A stretch of 64,000 bases of DNA, taken from contig NZ_CP139003.1 in assembly GCF_044597725.1 (NCBI RefSeq), positions 1,860,001 through 1,924,000 of the forward strand, written 5' to 3'. The position numbers and the translations under genes are program-made. This DNA is from Bermanella sp044597725 (GTDB taxonomy: Bacteria > Pseudomonadota > Gammaproteobacteria > Pseudomonadales > Oceanobacteraceae). Below are positions 1 to 9,816 of this stretch, in pieces (positions within the stretch are counted from its first letter, which is position 1; each line of letters opens with the position of its first letter). The notes below the pieces were generated by a model that searched no databases, was not told the origin of the DNA, and was given only the letters and a program-made list of their open reading frames with translations.

Positions 1-490
1 CCGCTTCGTCGAGTAGTTGCTTTAATGTTGCTAAGTCAAATGTTAAAGGTGTTTGAATGTACGCTTGCTCACCAAATAGAATTAGGCCCAGGCGATCACC
101 TTTGCGTTTTTCGACAAAGTCGGTTACGACGGCTTTAATTGTTTGTAGTCGATCAATTAGTTGCCCTTGGTACTGCATGTCTTTTTCTAACATACTTTTT
201 GATATATCAACGGCAAGCATCATATTGCGGTCAGATTGGGTAAGGCTTTGCTCGTCACCGACATAAATTGGACGGGCGATGGCACAAATAAGGCATGCCC
301 ATGCCAGTGCAGCCAGCATCTTAATGAACATGGGTTGTTGCTTTGCTCCATCTTGTTTCTCTTCTGCCAACATCATTAGGCTAGGTGCAAAAATAGCCTC
401 AGAGGCTATTTGCTTTGCAGGGGCAAACCAATAAACCAGTAGCGGTAGGGGCAATAATATAAATAACCAAGGCCAATCAAAACTTAGCAT
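1..490 (-). CDS. VWA-domain membrane protein, BatA-like (partial)
   Basis: Only the N-terminal ~163 residues are present; the gene runs off the left edge. The start ATG (488-490) overlaps the end of the DUF4381 gene, so translation is probably coupled. A hydrophobic N-terminal helix (around residues 8-22) is followed by a second membrane segment near residues 57-73. A von Willebrand factor A domain then begins with the metal-binding MIDAS motif DISKS near residue 95. Family knowledge: such proteins sit in the inner membrane next to MoxR ATPases and DUF58 proteins in envelope-stress or aerotolerance-type operons. Their exact role here is unknown. The C-terminal half, which in this family usually carries a last membrane helix, is outside the window. 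Confidence 0.85.
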   Translation of the reverse strand, partial: MLSFDWPWLFILLPLPLLVYWFAPAKQIASEAIFAPSLMMLAEEKQDGAKQQPMFIKMLAALAWACLICAIARPIYVGDEQSLTQSDRNMMLAVDISKSMLEKDMQYQGQLIDRLQTIKAVVTDFVEKRKGDRLGLILFGEQAYIQTPLTFDLATLKQLLDEA

Positions 491-930
491 TGAGCGCTCC
501 TAATCCATTTTCGAGCGGCTTTTTGGACTTGTTCTGGGGTCATGTCGATTTTACTTTTGTCTGGGGCGTAAGCCAGTTCTTCAAGTTCGGGTAAAAAAAT
601 GGGTTTAGGTGTTTTACTGTCTAGGGCGTATAACCATTTCATGCCACTTAATTCGTGGCCAGTATTGTATTGATTAATATAAATTTGCTTGAGTAAGCGG
701 TTCATGCAAAAAATTGCATGCTGTTTATCACTCTCGGTATCAATAGCGTTTAAAAGGGCTAGGGCTTGCTTTCGCCAGCGGTTTTTATGCCAGCGGTAGG
801 CAGCGTATGCAATGCTGCCAATGATAATTAACGCAAGCACCCACCATGGCCAAGCAGGCGGCCAGATGCTGGTTTCGGGTGGTAAATGAATATCTTGTAA
901 TTGATTTAAGGGAGATTGTTGTTGGTTCAT
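484..930 (-). CDS. DUF4381 domain-containing membrane protein
   Basis: 148 residues. An N-terminal stretch (NQLQDIHLPPE) is typical of DUF4381. One membrane helix around residues 25-45 (WPWWVLALIIIGSIAYAAY) is followed by a basic segment and a cytoplasmic helical domain. The start codon overlaps the stop of the upstream DUF58 gene (927-930), and its own stop overlaps the VWA gene start, so all four genes look translationally coupled. DUF4381 proteins are regular members of MoxR/DUF58/VWA operons; no biochemical role is established. Confident on family, not on function. Confidence 0.85.
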   Translation of the reverse strand: MNQQQSPLNQLQDIHLPPETSIWPPAWPWWVLALIIIGSIAYAAYRWHKNRWRKQALALLNAIDTESDKQHAIFCMNRLLKQIYINQYNTGHELSGMKWLYALDSKTPKPIFLPELEELAYAPDKSKIDMTPEQVQKAARKWIRSAQC

Positions 931-1889
931 AATTTCCCCCTTTGTTCGAGCGCAATTTTAATCGCCGAATAGGGTATTTCCCCTGCATTAATCATGTGGT
1001 GGTTAATACCCAATTGTTTGAATTGATTATTAATGCCTTGTTGCCACATTTTTTGCGCTTGCTCAAATTGTTGTATATTGCCTCGTGTGATGTTCAATAC
1101 GGCTTCCTGTTCACCATCACTAACCCCATAACTACCAATTGGGGGAACCTCTTGCTCTAGCGGGTCAAAAACTTGCAGTGCCACTACATGGTTGTGTCGC
1201 TTAAGTTTAAATAACGCCTCTTTATCACTGTCTGCCAAGTCATAAAAATCACTGATTAAAAAGAGCGTGGTGCCCGGTGTGAGGGAGCGATTAATGTGCT
1301 GTAGACTATCACCTAAAGAGCGCTTCAGTTTATGTTCTGAATGTAATAGCGTTTGATTAAAACGCACTAATTCTTGCAGGATGTGGAACACATGTTGTGG
1401 CCGTTGTTTGGCTCTAAAATCCATTTCTGTTTGATCGCTCAAAATATACGCGCCAACTTTATCGCCGTGATCAATCGCAGCCCACGCGATAAGTGCCATG
1501 GTTTGTGCGGCCACTGCTGATTTAAAGCTGCGCTGGGAGCCAAAGAACATTGGCGAGCGCTGATCACAGAAAATCATGATAGGGCGCTCTCTTTCTTCTT
1601 TGTATATACGTGTATGGGGTTTTTGGGTACGCGCAGTAACGCGCCAGTCGATACTGCGAATATCATCACCGGGTTGATAAATGCGCAGTTGGTCTAAATC
1701 TAAACCCCGTCCTTTTTGTTTGCTTTCGTGGCTACCCGACATTAAGCCGCTAAGTTGCGGTAGGCTTGCCATTCGAATGCGTTTTGCCAGCATTCTCAGT
1801 TGCACCAGTTGCGATTCTTCGCAAAAAGCAACAGCAGGAAAAAACGTATCTAAAGGGTTGCTGTGTGTTTCAGTAGATGATTCGAACAT
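927..1889 (-). CDS. DUF58 domain-containing protein
   Basis: 320 residues, soluble. The DUF58 signature lies around residues 60-85, where the chain reads GRGLDLDQLRIYQPGDDIRS followed by IDW. The rest resembles a degenerate VWA fold (PIMIFCDQRSPMFFG, FLISDFYD). The gene follows the MoxR gene without a gap (the MoxR stop ends at 1890) and overlaps the DUF4381 start. Family knowledge: DUF58 proteins are partners of MoxR AAA+ ATPases and are thought to help assemble or activate a VWA protein complex. The specific target is unknown. Confidence 0.88.
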   Translation of the reverse strand: MFESSTETHSNPLDTFFPAVAFCEESQLVQLRMLAKRIRMASLPQLSGLMSGSHESKQKGRGLDLDQLRIYQPGDDIRSIDWRVTARTQKPHTRIYKEERERPIMIFCDQRSPMFFGSQRSFKSAVAAQTMALIAWAAIDHGDKVGAYILSDQTEMDFRAKQRPQHVFHILQELVRFNQTLLHSEHKLKRSLGDSLQHINRSLTPGTTLFLISDFYDLADSDKEALFKLKRHNHVVALQVFDPLEQEVPPIGSYGVSDGEQEAVLNITRGNIQQFEQAQKMWQQGINNQFKQLGINHHMINAGEIPYSAIKIALEQRGKL

Positions 1890-2861
1890 TTACGGAACAG
1901 CCACTCGCAAAATAAGTTCGTTGATGATTCGGTCCGCACTTAAACCAGATGCTTCTGCTTCAAAGCTCACTAAAATACGGTGTCGCAATACATTGTGAAT
2001 AACAGCCTGCACGTCATCAGGGCTTACATAGTCTTTGCCATGTAACCATGCATGAGCACGAGCACAGCGATCAAGAGCAATCGTTCCTCGTGGACTAGCG
2101 CCATATTCAATCCAGTTTGCCATGTCATCGCCATAGGCACCGGGTTGGCGAGTAGCCATGATAAGCTGCACAATATATTCTTCTACGCGTTCGCCTAAGT
2201 GCATCTCTAATACCTCGCGGCGAGCGGCAAAAATATCTTGAGCGCTGAGTACGGGCAGTTCATGTTGGTCGGCTTGATGTAACGCTTCACCTCGGGCTAA
2301 ACGCAATATTTGCATTTCTGCATCAACCTTGGGGTAATCCAAGCGAATGTGCATCAAAAAGCGGTCCAGTTGAGCTTCGGGTAGCGGATAGGTACCTTCT
2401 TGCTCGATTGGGTTTTGCGTTGCCATGACTAAGAATAATTTATCTAGAGGGTAGGTGGTTCCCGCCACACTTACTTGGCGCTCTGCCATGGCCTCAAGTA
2501 GCGCCGATTGAACCTTTGCTGGTGCACGGTTGATTTCGTCTGCCAGTATTAAGTTGTTAAATAGTGGCCCACGCTGAAATTCAAATTGGCCAGTTTCGGC
2601 ACGATAGATTTCGCTGCCAGTAATGTCGGCGGGTAAAAGGTCGGGAGTAAATTGAATGCGCTGAAAGGCGCCTTCTATGCGATCGGCTAAGGTTTTAATC
2701 GCTTTGGTCTTGGCCAGACCAGGGGCGCCTTCTACTAATAAGTGGCCATCGGCGAGAAGCGCAACAAGCAGTGCATTGACCAATTCTGGCTGACCAATAA
2801 TTTGTTGCTGCAGTCCGTTTTGAAGGTCAATTAAATTGTCTCGAGTCGTCATGTGGCTCAT
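1890..2861 (-). CDS. MoxR family AAA+ ATPase
   Basis: 323 residues, full length. Walker A is GAPGLAKT (near residue 40), Walker B is LILADEINRAP, sensor 1 is VMATQNPIEQEGTYPLPEAQ, and the C-terminal lid carries SPRGTIAL. This is the ATPase of the MoxR-DUF58-DUF4381-VWA operon. Family knowledge: these act as chaperone-like ATPases that mature partner complexes. First gene of the leftward operon. The start at 2861 gives MSHMTTRDN; an alternative ATG lies three codons in (2852). The 200 bp between it and gdhB must hold divergent promoters, but no convincing box was seen. Confidence 0.93.
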   Translation of the reverse strand: MSHMTTRDNLIDLQNGLQQQIIGQPELVNALLVALLADGHLLVEGAPGLAKTKAIKTLADRIEGAFQRIQFTPDLLPADITGSEIYRAETGQFEFQRGPLFNNLILADEINRAPAKVQSALLEAMAERQVSVAGTTYPLDKLFLVMATQNPIEQEGTYPLPEAQLDRFLMHIRLDYPKVDAEMQILRLARGEALHQADQHELPVLSAQDIFAARREVLEMHLGERVEEYIVQLIMATRQPGAYGDDMANWIEYGASPRGTIALDRCARAHAWLHGKDYVSPDDVQAVIHNVLRHRILVSFEAEASGLSADRIINELILRVAVP

Positions 2862-3061
2862 CCCAAGTTATTGTTATTCCGGCAAAAATGCAGCCAAGAT
2901 TGGGCATTTTAAAAGCCAAGTGCTAATCGTCAAGAATATGATTGTATTTTACCTGAATAGTTTCCTTTATCAGTGACCGCAAAGTTTCCACTAAGTGGTT
3001 GAGCGAATCGAGCTAATTCATCTATGCTGTATGTAGAACTTTCTATTATAAGGGATTTTTC

Positions 3062-6000
3062 ATGGCGCACATCAATCAGCCCGATGTTCATCCACACATA
3101 GCAGCACTGATTGAACGTTTAAAGCAGTCCGTACCCAGTGATCAAGCTGATACCGTAGAGCAATTTACCATACGCTACTACGGCACAACACCTATAAATG
3201 AAATCGAATGCCGCAGTTTAGATGATTTATATGGGGCAACGTTAGCGTGTTGGAATTTTATACAGTCAAAGCGTGATCATGGAAAAATCCGTGTTTTTAA
3301 TCCGGATTTTGAAGAGCATGGCTGGCAAAGCACTCATACCGTTGTAGAAGTGTTGCATTCAGATGTGCCATTTTTTGTTGATTCGATCCGCATGGAATTA
3401 AATAGGCGTGAAATATCTATTCATTTCATTAATCATGCTGTCTTGCCTATTGTGCGTGATAAGAATGGCCAGATGGATGTATCAAAAAGCTTCAACTCTG
3501 ATTCACCTGAATCTGAGTGTGTTATTTATATTGAGGTGGACCGCCATACCGATGAGTCGGAGTTAGCCAGTGTTGAATCGTCTTTAGAAACCATTTTGCG
3601 CGACATACGTTTGGTGGTGGATGATTTTCCTCAGATACAGAGTCGCATTCGTGAATCTTTGAATTGGATTGCCGATAGTAAAGGGCCTTTTTCTCAGGGT
3701 GATATGGAAGAAGCGTGTGCATTCGTAGAGTGGATGCATGACAACCATTTTACCTATTTGGGTAGTGAAGATTTTGAGGTAGAGCACAAAGCAGGGAAAA
3801 CCATGATTGTGCGTGATACCAAAAGTGTCTTGGGGATTTTTAAACATGAGTTACATGGGCCCGATAAAGTTATTGTTGACGACTTGAGCCCAGACATGCA
3901 AGCCATGATTATGGCTCCCCAGCTGGTAAGTATTACCAAGTCGGGCAGGCGTTCACGTATTCACCGCCCAGCGTACCCTGATTTTATAACGATTAAACGC
4001 GTGGATGAGAATGGCCAAGTAGTAGGTGGTCGTCGCTTCATGGGCTTGTTTACGTCTAGCGTGTACAGCGAAAGCCCTTATCGCATTCCTATTATTCGTA
4101 AAAAAGCACAGCAAGTATTGCAACGCTCCGGCCTTGACTTGGATGGCCATAGCGGAAAAGAGCTGCAACACATTATTGATGTATTTCCGCGTGATGAGCT
4201 TTTCCATACGGATATTGATCAGTTATTCAATACCGCTGTTGGTATTCTCAATATTCAAGAGCGGCGCAAGACGCAGATTTTTATTCGTAAAGATAAGCTC
4301 AATAAATTTCTTACGGTTATGGTGTTTATTCCGCGTGATTTGTACAACACGGAATTGCGCCAACGTATCCAAGGGATCTTGGTTGAAGCGTATGAACCCA
4401 CAGACGCACGTTTCACTACCTTCTTCAGTGAATCCATTCTTGCGCGTACCTTATTTACCTTACGTTTAGATAATAAAAACAACATGGAGGTGGATGAACA
4501 GCAACTTGAACGTGAAATACAAAATATCGCACGCTCTTGGCAAGATGAATTGATACTCGCTTTAGTTGATGGCGTGGGTGAAGAGTTAGGTAACAAATAT
4601 TTCCAGCAGTATCGTAATGCGTTTAGTGCCAGTTATCGTGAAGAGTTCAGTGCTCGCAGTGCTGTATTAGATATTCAGCATATCGCTGCAGCAGAAAGCG
4701 CCGATGATGTGGCCATGAGCCTGTATCGTAATGTAGCAGACAAGGGTAATGAATTTAAATTTAAGCTCTATAATCCAGATAAGTTATTACCGCTAAGCGA
4801 TGTTATTCCAATTTTGGAAAACCTTGGATTACGTGTGATTGGAGAGCATCCATACGGTATAACGCGCGCCGATGGTAAGCAATACTGGGTGCATGATTTT
4901 AGTTTGGTTTACACCTTTAGTGAAACCATTGATCTGCACGAAAGTAAGCAGCAATTTCAGGATGCCTTTAGAGCAATTTGGCAAGGCAAAGCTGAAAGCG
5001 ATGGTTTTAACCGTTTGCTTCTAGGTGCCAAGATTGGTTGGCGTGAGGTTGCTTTATTGCGCGCTTATAGCCGCTATATGAAGCAAATTGGGTTTGCCTT
5101 TTCGGAAAGCTTTATTGCCGAAACTCTAGGTAAATACCCAGAGTTAGCAAGCTATGTTATTAAGTATTTTCAGACACGTTTTGCTGCCAGCAAAATGAAT
5201 ATGGAAACCCGCGCTCGCCATTTAGAAAAATTAGATGGTCAATTTTTAGAAATGCTTGAATCGGTTGATACCATTAACGAAGATCGCATTTTCCGCCGTT
5301 ATCATGAACTGATTAGCGCAACAGTAAGGACAAACTTTTTCCAAAAAGAGAAAAACGAGCTTAAGCCGTACTTTAGCTTTAAGTTAAGTCCAAGGGATAT
5401 AGACGACATTCCTTTACCAAAACCTTTGTTTGAGATTTTTGTTTATAGTCCACGAGTTGAGGGTGTTCACTTACGTGGTGGTAAAGTTGCCCGTGGTGGT
5501 TTGCGTTGGTCTGATCGCAACGAGGACTTCCGCACGGAAGTGCTTGGCCTAGTAAAAGCACAGCAAGTTAAAAACTCGGTTATCGTGCCAGTGGGTGCGA
5601 AAGGTGGGTTTGTTGCTAAGCAATTACCAGAAGGTGACCGTGATGCCTTTTTAGCGGAGGGCATAGAGTGCTACAAAACCTTTATATCCGCTTTGTTGGA
5701 TGTTACGGATAACTTGGTTGAAGGTGAGGTCGTTCCTCCTAAACAAGTGGTGCGTCACGATGAAGATGATCCATATCTGGTTGTAGCAGCCGATAAAGGC
5801 ACAGCAACATTTAGCGATATTTCCAATGGCATTGCCATCGAACGCGGATTTTGGCTAGGTGATGCATTTGCTAGTGGTGGCTCGGTTGGTTATGACCACA
5901 AGAAAATGGGTATTACTGCAAAAGGTGCGTGGGTATCGGTGCAACGCCATTTCCGAGAGCGCGGTATTAACGTACAAAGCGACCCAATCAGTGTGATTGG

Positions 6001-7912
6001 TATTGGTGACATGGGAGGCGATGTATTTGGTAATGGCATGCTGTGCAGTGAAAGCATTGCATTAAAAGCAGCATTTAACCATTTGCATATTTTTATTGAC
6101 CCTAACCCCAGTGATTTAACCGCGCATTTTGCTGAGCGAAAGCGCTTGTTCGATATGCCGCGTAGTTCTTGGAGTGATTATTCAACAAAATTAATCTCCA
6201 GCGGTGGTGGTGTGTTTGATCGCAGTGCTAAATCCATTTTGATTACACCAGAAATGAAAAAAGCATTCGATATTACAGAGGATCGTTTATCGCCCAATGA
6301 TTTAATTAATCGCTTACTCAAAGCGCCTGTGGATTTAATCTGGAATGGTGGTATTGGTACCTACTTAAAAGCCAGTTATGAAACCCATGCAGATGCGGGT
6401 GATAAAGCCAACGACAGTTTACGTGTTGATGCAAAACAGGTGCGGGCTAAAGTCTTAGGTGAGGGTGGTAACCTGGGTATTACGCAACGAGCACGGGTTG
6501 AGTATGCGCTTACCACAAAAGGTTCGAGCTTTACCGATTTTATAGACAACGCCGCAGGGGTGGACTGCTCTGACCACGAAGTAAACATAAAAATCTTGCT
6601 TAACAGCTTAGTGCAAGCGGGTGACATGACGGTTAAGCAGCGTAATAAATTGCTGGAGTCCATGACGGATGAGGTTGCCCGTTTAGTGCTTTCTAACAAT
6701 TATCACCAAACTCAAGCAATTGCATTGGCATATCGTGAAGCGAAAACGCGGATCGACGAGTATAAGCGTCTTATTCATGATCTTGAGCAACAAGGCAAGC
6801 TAAATAGAGAGCTTGAATTCTTGCCAAGTGATGAAGAACTTGATGAGCGTAAAGCCCAGAAGAAAGGGTTAACGCGCCCAGAATTATCCGTATTAATTAG
6901 TTACATCAAAGGTGATTTAAAAGAGCGCCTCGATTTACCTGAAATTTCGGATGAACCGTATTTGGCAAAATCCATTGAGACTGCGTTTCCACAAGTATTA
7001 GCGGAAAAATATGAACCAGCCATGTATGGCCACCAATTACGCAGCCAAATAGTTGCGACGCAATTGGCCAATGAAATGGTTAATCGCATGGGGATTACCT
7101 ATGTTAATCGTATGAGTGATAGCACAGGCTCGGGTATTCAGAGTATTGTAAAAGCCTATGTTGCTGCCCGTGACGTGTTTAGGATGGATGAGTTATGGGC
7201 ACAAATAGAAGCACTTGATTATCAGGTAGGTGCTGATACTCAAGAACTTATGATGTCGAGTTTGATGCGTCTCATTCGACGTGCCAGCCGTTGGTTCTTG
7301 CGCAACCGCAGACGTGACCTAGTGGTTGCCGATGAAGTAGCCAAATTCCGCGAACGCGCCGCAGCCATAGGGGAAAATCTACCTAATTTACTTGCCGGTG
7401 AAGGCAAGGAGATGTGGCAAGAATATAACGATAAATTAGTTGATGCTGGTGTGCCTGAAGAGCTAGCGGTTATTATTGCCGGTGCAAATAATATGTTTAG
7501 TGTGCTCAGTATTATTGAGGGTGCGGAACAAACAAAACGTGACGTACAGGATGTGGCGGCTACCTATTATCAGGTTGGCTGTAATCTTGACCTCGAGTGG
7601 TTCCTCGATCAGCTTAATAATATGCCAGTGCATAACCACTGGCAGGCGTTGGCACGGGAAACCTATCGGGATGATCTCGATTGGCAGCAGCGCACTATTA
7701 CGGTAAGTGTAATTAATACCTTACCTGAAGGTCAGATTGATGCACGCATGCGACTTTGGTTGGAGCAAAGTGAACCTATGATTAGCCGCTGGCGTAAAAC
7801 CATTAAGGAGCTAAAAGACGGTGAATTGAGCGATTTTGCCATGTTTGCGGTGGCACTGCGTGAGTTGCTTGACCTTGCACAAGCAAGTCGCCTAGCTTCA
7901 GGAATGGATTAA
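3062..7912 (+). CDS. gdhB: NAD-specific glutamate dehydrogenase, large type
   Basis: 1616 residues, the size of the ~180-kDa L-GDH class (Bac_GDH family). It catalyses NAD-dependent oxidative deamination of glutamate to 2-oxoglutarate and ammonium, usually the catabolic direction during growth on amino acids. The long N-terminal ~500 residues would hold the ACT-like regulatory domains. The catalytic region carries the glutamate-binding stretch RGGKVARGGLRWSDR near residue 805. The catalytic-lysine motif VPVGAKGG follows, with K847. The nucleotide-binding segment GIGDMGGDVFGNG is near residue 980. The start ATG follows AAGGGA with a short spacer. Monocistronic or with the small DUF2835 gene; a strong hairpin lies just after the stop. 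Confidence 0.95.
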   Translation: MAHINQPDVHPHIAALIERLKQSVPSDQADTVEQFTIRYYGTTPINEIECRSLDDLYGATLACWNFIQSKRDHGKIRVFNPDFEEHGWQSTHTVVEVLHSDVPFFVDSIRMELNRREISIHFINHAVLPIVRDKNGQMDVSKSFNSDSPESECVIYIEVDRHTDESELASVESSLETILRDIRLVVDDFPQIQSRIRESLNWIADSKGPFSQGDMEEACAFVEWMHDNHFTYLGSEDFEVEHKAGKTMIVRDTKSVLGIFKHELHGPDKVIVDDLSPDMQAMIMAPQLVSITKSGRRSRIHRPAYPDFITIKRVDENGQVVGGRRFMGLFTSSVYSESPYRIPIIRKKAQQVLQRSGLDLDGHSGKELQHIIDVFPRDELFHTDIDQLFNTAVGILNIQERRKTQIFIRKDKLNKFLTVMVFIPRDLYNTELRQRIQGILVEAYEPTDARFTTFFSESILARTLFTLRLDNKNNMEVDEQQLEREIQNIARSWQDELILALVDGVGEELGNKYFQQYRNAFSASYREEFSARSAVLDIQHIAAAESADDVAMSLYRNVADKGNEFKFKLYNPDKLLPLSDVIPILENLGLRVIGEHPYGITRADGKQYWVHDFSLVYTFSETIDLHESKQQFQDAFRAIWQGKAESDGFNRLLLGAKIGWREVALLRAYSRYMKQIGFAFSESFIAETLGKYPELASYVIKYFQTRFAASKMNMETRARHLEKLDGQFLEMLESVDTINEDRIFRRYHELISATVRTNFFQKEKNELKPYFSFKLSPRDIDDIPLPKPLFEIFVYSPRVEGVHLRGGKVARGGLRWSDRNEDFRTEVLGLVKAQQVKNSVIVPVGAKGGFVAKQLPEGDRDAFLAEGIECYKTFISALLDVTDNLVEGEVVPPKQVVRHDEDDPYLVVAADKGTATFSDISNGIAIERGFWLGDAFASGGSVGYDHKKMGITAKGAWVSVQRHFRERGINVQSDPISVIGIGDMGGDVFGNGMLCSESIALKAAFNHLHIFIDPNPSDLTAHFAERKRLFDMPRSSWSDYSTKLISSGGGVFDRSAKSILITPEMKKAFDITEDRLSPNDLINRLLKAPVDLIWNGGIGTYLKASYETHADAGDKANDSLRVDAKQVRAKVLGEGGNLGITQRARVEYALTTKGSSFTDFIDNAAGVDCSDHEVNIKILLNSLVQAGDMTVKQRNKLLESMTDEVARLVLSNNYHQTQAIALAYREAKTRIDEYKRLIHDLEQQGKLNRELEFLPSDEELDERKAQKKGLTRPELSVLISYIKGDLKERLDLPEISDEPYLAKSIETAFPQVLAEKYEPAMYGHQLRSQIVATQLANEMVNRMGITYVNRMSDSTGSGIQSIVKAYVAARDVFRMDELWAQIEALDYQVGADTQELMMSSLMRLIRRASRWFLRNRRRDLVVADEVAKFRERAAAIGENLPNLLAGEGKEMWQEYNDKLVDAGVPEELAVIIAGANNMFSVLSIIEGAEQTKRDVQDVAATYYQVGCNLDLEWFLDQLNNMPVHNHWQALARETYRDDLDWQQRTITVSVINTLPEGQIDARMRLWLEQSEPMISRWRKTIKELKDGELSDFAMFAVALRELLDLAQASRLASGMD

Positions 7913-7939
7913 TTGGCCTGTTGAAGTTGGCTTAAGTAA

Positions 7940-7959
7940 GCTAGCCCTTTGGGGCTAGC
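7940..7959. other. Perfect hairpin between gdhB and the DUF2835 gene
   Basis: An 8-bp stem (GCTAGCCC/GGGCTAGC) with a TTTG loop lies 28 bp after the gdhB stop. There is no U-tract on either side, so it may be a processing or stability hairpin rather than a classical terminator. Confidence 0.6.
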
Positions 7960-7975
7960 AACCAGCGAGAATAGC

Positions 7976-8194
7976 GTGCATCAAATCATTGTAGATATTC
8001 ATATTGATAGCGAGGAGCTACAGCGAGCCTATCAAGGTGTCGAGCATGTTTATGCGCAGGCCATTGATGGTCGGCGCATCCGCTTTCCGGTAAAAATCCT
8101 ATGGAAGTTCATCGGCCACAACGGTATACACGGTCGCTTTGCCATTACCTACGACCAGCACAACAAATTTGAGCGTGTTGAGCGCTTAATGTAA
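7976..8194 (+). CDS. DUF2835 domain-containing small protein
   Basis: 72 residues from a GTG start. The C-terminal half matches the DUF2835 pattern: basic residues and RFPVKILWKF, then GIHGRF and a final KFERVERL. The family is small, soluble, common in gammaproteobacteria and of unknown function. GTG at 7976 is preferred over an upstream TTG at 7949, because the TTG lies inside a perfect hairpin and lacks a ribosome-binding site, whereas GAGA precedes the GTG at suitable spacing. Lies between gdhB and pyrD on the same strand. Confidence 0.8.
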   Translation: MHQIIVDIHIDSEELQRAYQGVEHVYAQAIDGRRIRFPVKILWKFIGHNGIHGRFAITYDQHNKFERVERLM

Positions 8195-8217
8195 GCGGTA
8201 TTTTCCCTTAAATTCTG

Positions 8218-8223
8218 TATAAT
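8218..8223 (+). promoter_or_regulatory. Probable -10 box of pyrD
   Basis: A perfect TATAAT preceded directly by TG, ending 27 bp before the pyrD start. The -35 position (GCGGTA at 17-bp spacing) is poor. It overlaps no gene and is the best candidate promoter for pyrD. Confidence 0.5.
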
Positions 8224-8250
8224 GCGGCAAAATTTCATGGGGGGCTTATC

Positions 8251-9285
8251 TTGTACTCACTACTGCGCAATATTCTATTCAAACTTAATCCAGAAACATC
8301 TCACGACCTTAGCCTAGATATGTTAGGGGCAGCACAGCGCCTTGGAGTACTTGGATGGTTTGCCCGTAAGCCAGTGTCTCAGCCTGTAAGTGTAATGGGT
8401 ATTAATTTCCCGAACCCTGTAGGCTTGGCCGCCGGCCTTGATAAGAACGGTGACTATATTGACGCCTTGGGTGCGCTAGGTTTTGGTTTTATTGAAATTG
8501 GCACCATTACGCCACGACCACAGCCAGGAAACCCTCAGCCACGATTATTCCGTTTACCTGAGCACCAAGCCATTATTAACCGCATGGGGTTTAATAATAA
8601 AGGGGTTGATTATTTGGTGGAGCGAGTTAAAAAGCGCAAGTATCAGGGTATATTGGGTATTAATATCGGCAAGAACTTTGATACAGCAGTCGAAGATGCC
8701 AACAAAGACTATGAAATATGCTTAGAGAAAGTCTACCCCTATGCCGACTACATAACGGTGAATATCTCAAGCCCAAATACCCCAGGGTTGCGTAACCTCC
8801 AATTTGGAGAAAGCCTTACGGATTTATTGAAAACCATGAAGGAAGGGCAGTCGCGCCTGACTCAAGAGCATAATAAATACACGCCAATATTGTTAAAAAT
8901 TGCCCCAGACATGAGCCAAGAAGAAACCGAGTTGGTGGCTTCGGCGCTGCGTGAATACAAGTTAGACGGTGTTATTGCAACCAATACGACCCTTGATAGA
9001 GAAGCCGTTATGGGGCATGAGCATGCTCAAGAGGCTGGTGGCTTAAGTGGTAAGCCGGTTCAAGAAGCAAGTACCACGGTACTTGGCTGGCTAAATGAAG
9101 CCCTCAAAGGTGAAATCCCCATTATTGGTGTGGGTGGAATTGTAGATGGCCCCAGTGCAGCGGATAAGATTACCCATGGTGCCAGTTTAGTGCAGGTTTA
9201 TAGTGGTTTTATTTATCAAGGGCCTAAACTTATCGATTTAGCCAATGATGCAATAGCAGCAGTACATGCTTCTCGTGGTTATTAA
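8251..9285 (+). CDS. pyrD: Dihydroorotate dehydrogenase (quinone), class 2
   Basis: 344 residues. It oxidises dihydroorotate to orotate in pyrimidine synthesis, passing electrons to membrane quinone through FMN. The N-terminal helix region MYSLLRNILFKLNPE is the class 2 membrane-association element. FMN and substrate motifs are GLAAGLDKNGDY (near residue 57), NRMGFNN, the catalytic-serine segment NISSPNTPGLR (near 172), and GVGGI toward the C-terminus. The start is TTG, chosen because the conserved MYSLLR begins exactly there and a GGGGGG ribosome-binding stretch precedes it. Rare start codons can limit expression. Convergent with rmf. Confidence 0.96.
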   Translation: MYSLLRNILFKLNPETSHDLSLDMLGAAQRLGVLGWFARKPVSQPVSVMGINFPNPVGLAAGLDKNGDYIDALGALGFGFIEIGTITPRPQPGNPQPRLFRLPEHQAIINRMGFNNKGVDYLVERVKKRKYQGILGINIGKNFDTAVEDANKDYEICLEKVYPYADYITVNISSPNTPGLRNLQFGESLTDLLKTMKEGQSRLTQEHNKYTPILLKIAPDMSQEETELVASALREYKLDGVIATNTTLDREAVMGHEHAQEAGGLSGKPVQEASTTVLGWLNEALKGEIPIIGVGGIVDGPSAADKITHGASLVQVYSGFIYQGPKLIDLANDAIAAVHASRGY

Positions 9286-9305
9286 CGAAATAAACATTTA
9301 GGCAC

Positions 9306-9329
9306 AAAAAAGGGCCCGGGTGGGGCCCT
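9306..9329 (-). terminator. Rho-independent terminator of rmf
   Basis: Seven-bp stem AGGGCCC/GGGCCCT (9311-9317 with 9323-9329). On the minus strand it is followed by six T residues (A-run at 9306-9311). No T-run exists in the plus direction, so it mainly serves rmf rather than pyrD. Confidence 0.85.
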
Positions 9330-9363
9330 AAGGTCTATATTGAATTAAGTATTGAGTTAGAAG

Positions 9364-9558
9364 CTATAACGGAAGCTTGTGAACGCCAGCAACGCCTGAA
9401 TATCCATCCCAATGATCGGCTCGGCCTTCGCGCCAGCCCGTCATCCAAGTAAAGTGGGCAGAACCATCAGGACATAAATCTTTAGAGCGTCCCTGAACGC
9501 CCGCTAAGTAACCTTTTTGGTATGCTCGGCGGTCCATATCTCGCTTCTGTCTTCTCAT
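9364..9558 (-). CDS. rmf: Ribosome modulation factor
   Basis: 64 residues, close to the usual Rmf length. It opens with the basic MRRQKRDMDRRAYQKGY stretch and contains the conserved GRSKDLCP and a W-rich segment (WMTGWREGRADHW). Rmf binds 70S ribosomes in stationary phase and, with hibernation factors, drives 100S dimer formation and inactivation. A ribosome-binding AGAGG lies about 9 nt before the ATG. The gene is divergent from rlmKL across 258 bp and ends at a strong terminator shared with the pyrD side. Its place next to an rRNA methyltransferase gene is thematically consistent with ribosome function. Confidence 0.95.
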   Translation of the reverse strand: MRRQKRDMDRRAYQKGYLAGVQGRSKDLCPDGSAHFTWMTGWREGRADHWDGYSGVAGVHKLPL

Positions 9559-9816
9559 AAGTGATTGCCTCTATAGTGAGAATATCAGTGAAAAGGTGTG
9601 GCCCTCTTACAACTTGGCAAGACCACTATTTCAGTATGGTGACAACTGGGGTGCATGTTAATGATTGTTTTGTTATGTAAACGAGTTTCTTTATATTGTT
9701 AAGCAATTAAAAATCTAACGCATTGAAATACAAGGGTTTGCGAATGCCCTAAACTGCCAAAATAGCCATACTTATTCTTAAATGGTTCCATTTGGCCCTT
9801 TATATAAGAAGTTGAT

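Noticed and set aside
7949..7975. TTG start giving an 81-residue DUF2835 protein
   Set aside because: The TTG is in the loop and arm of a perfect hairpin and has no ribosome site; the GTG at 7976 fits better.
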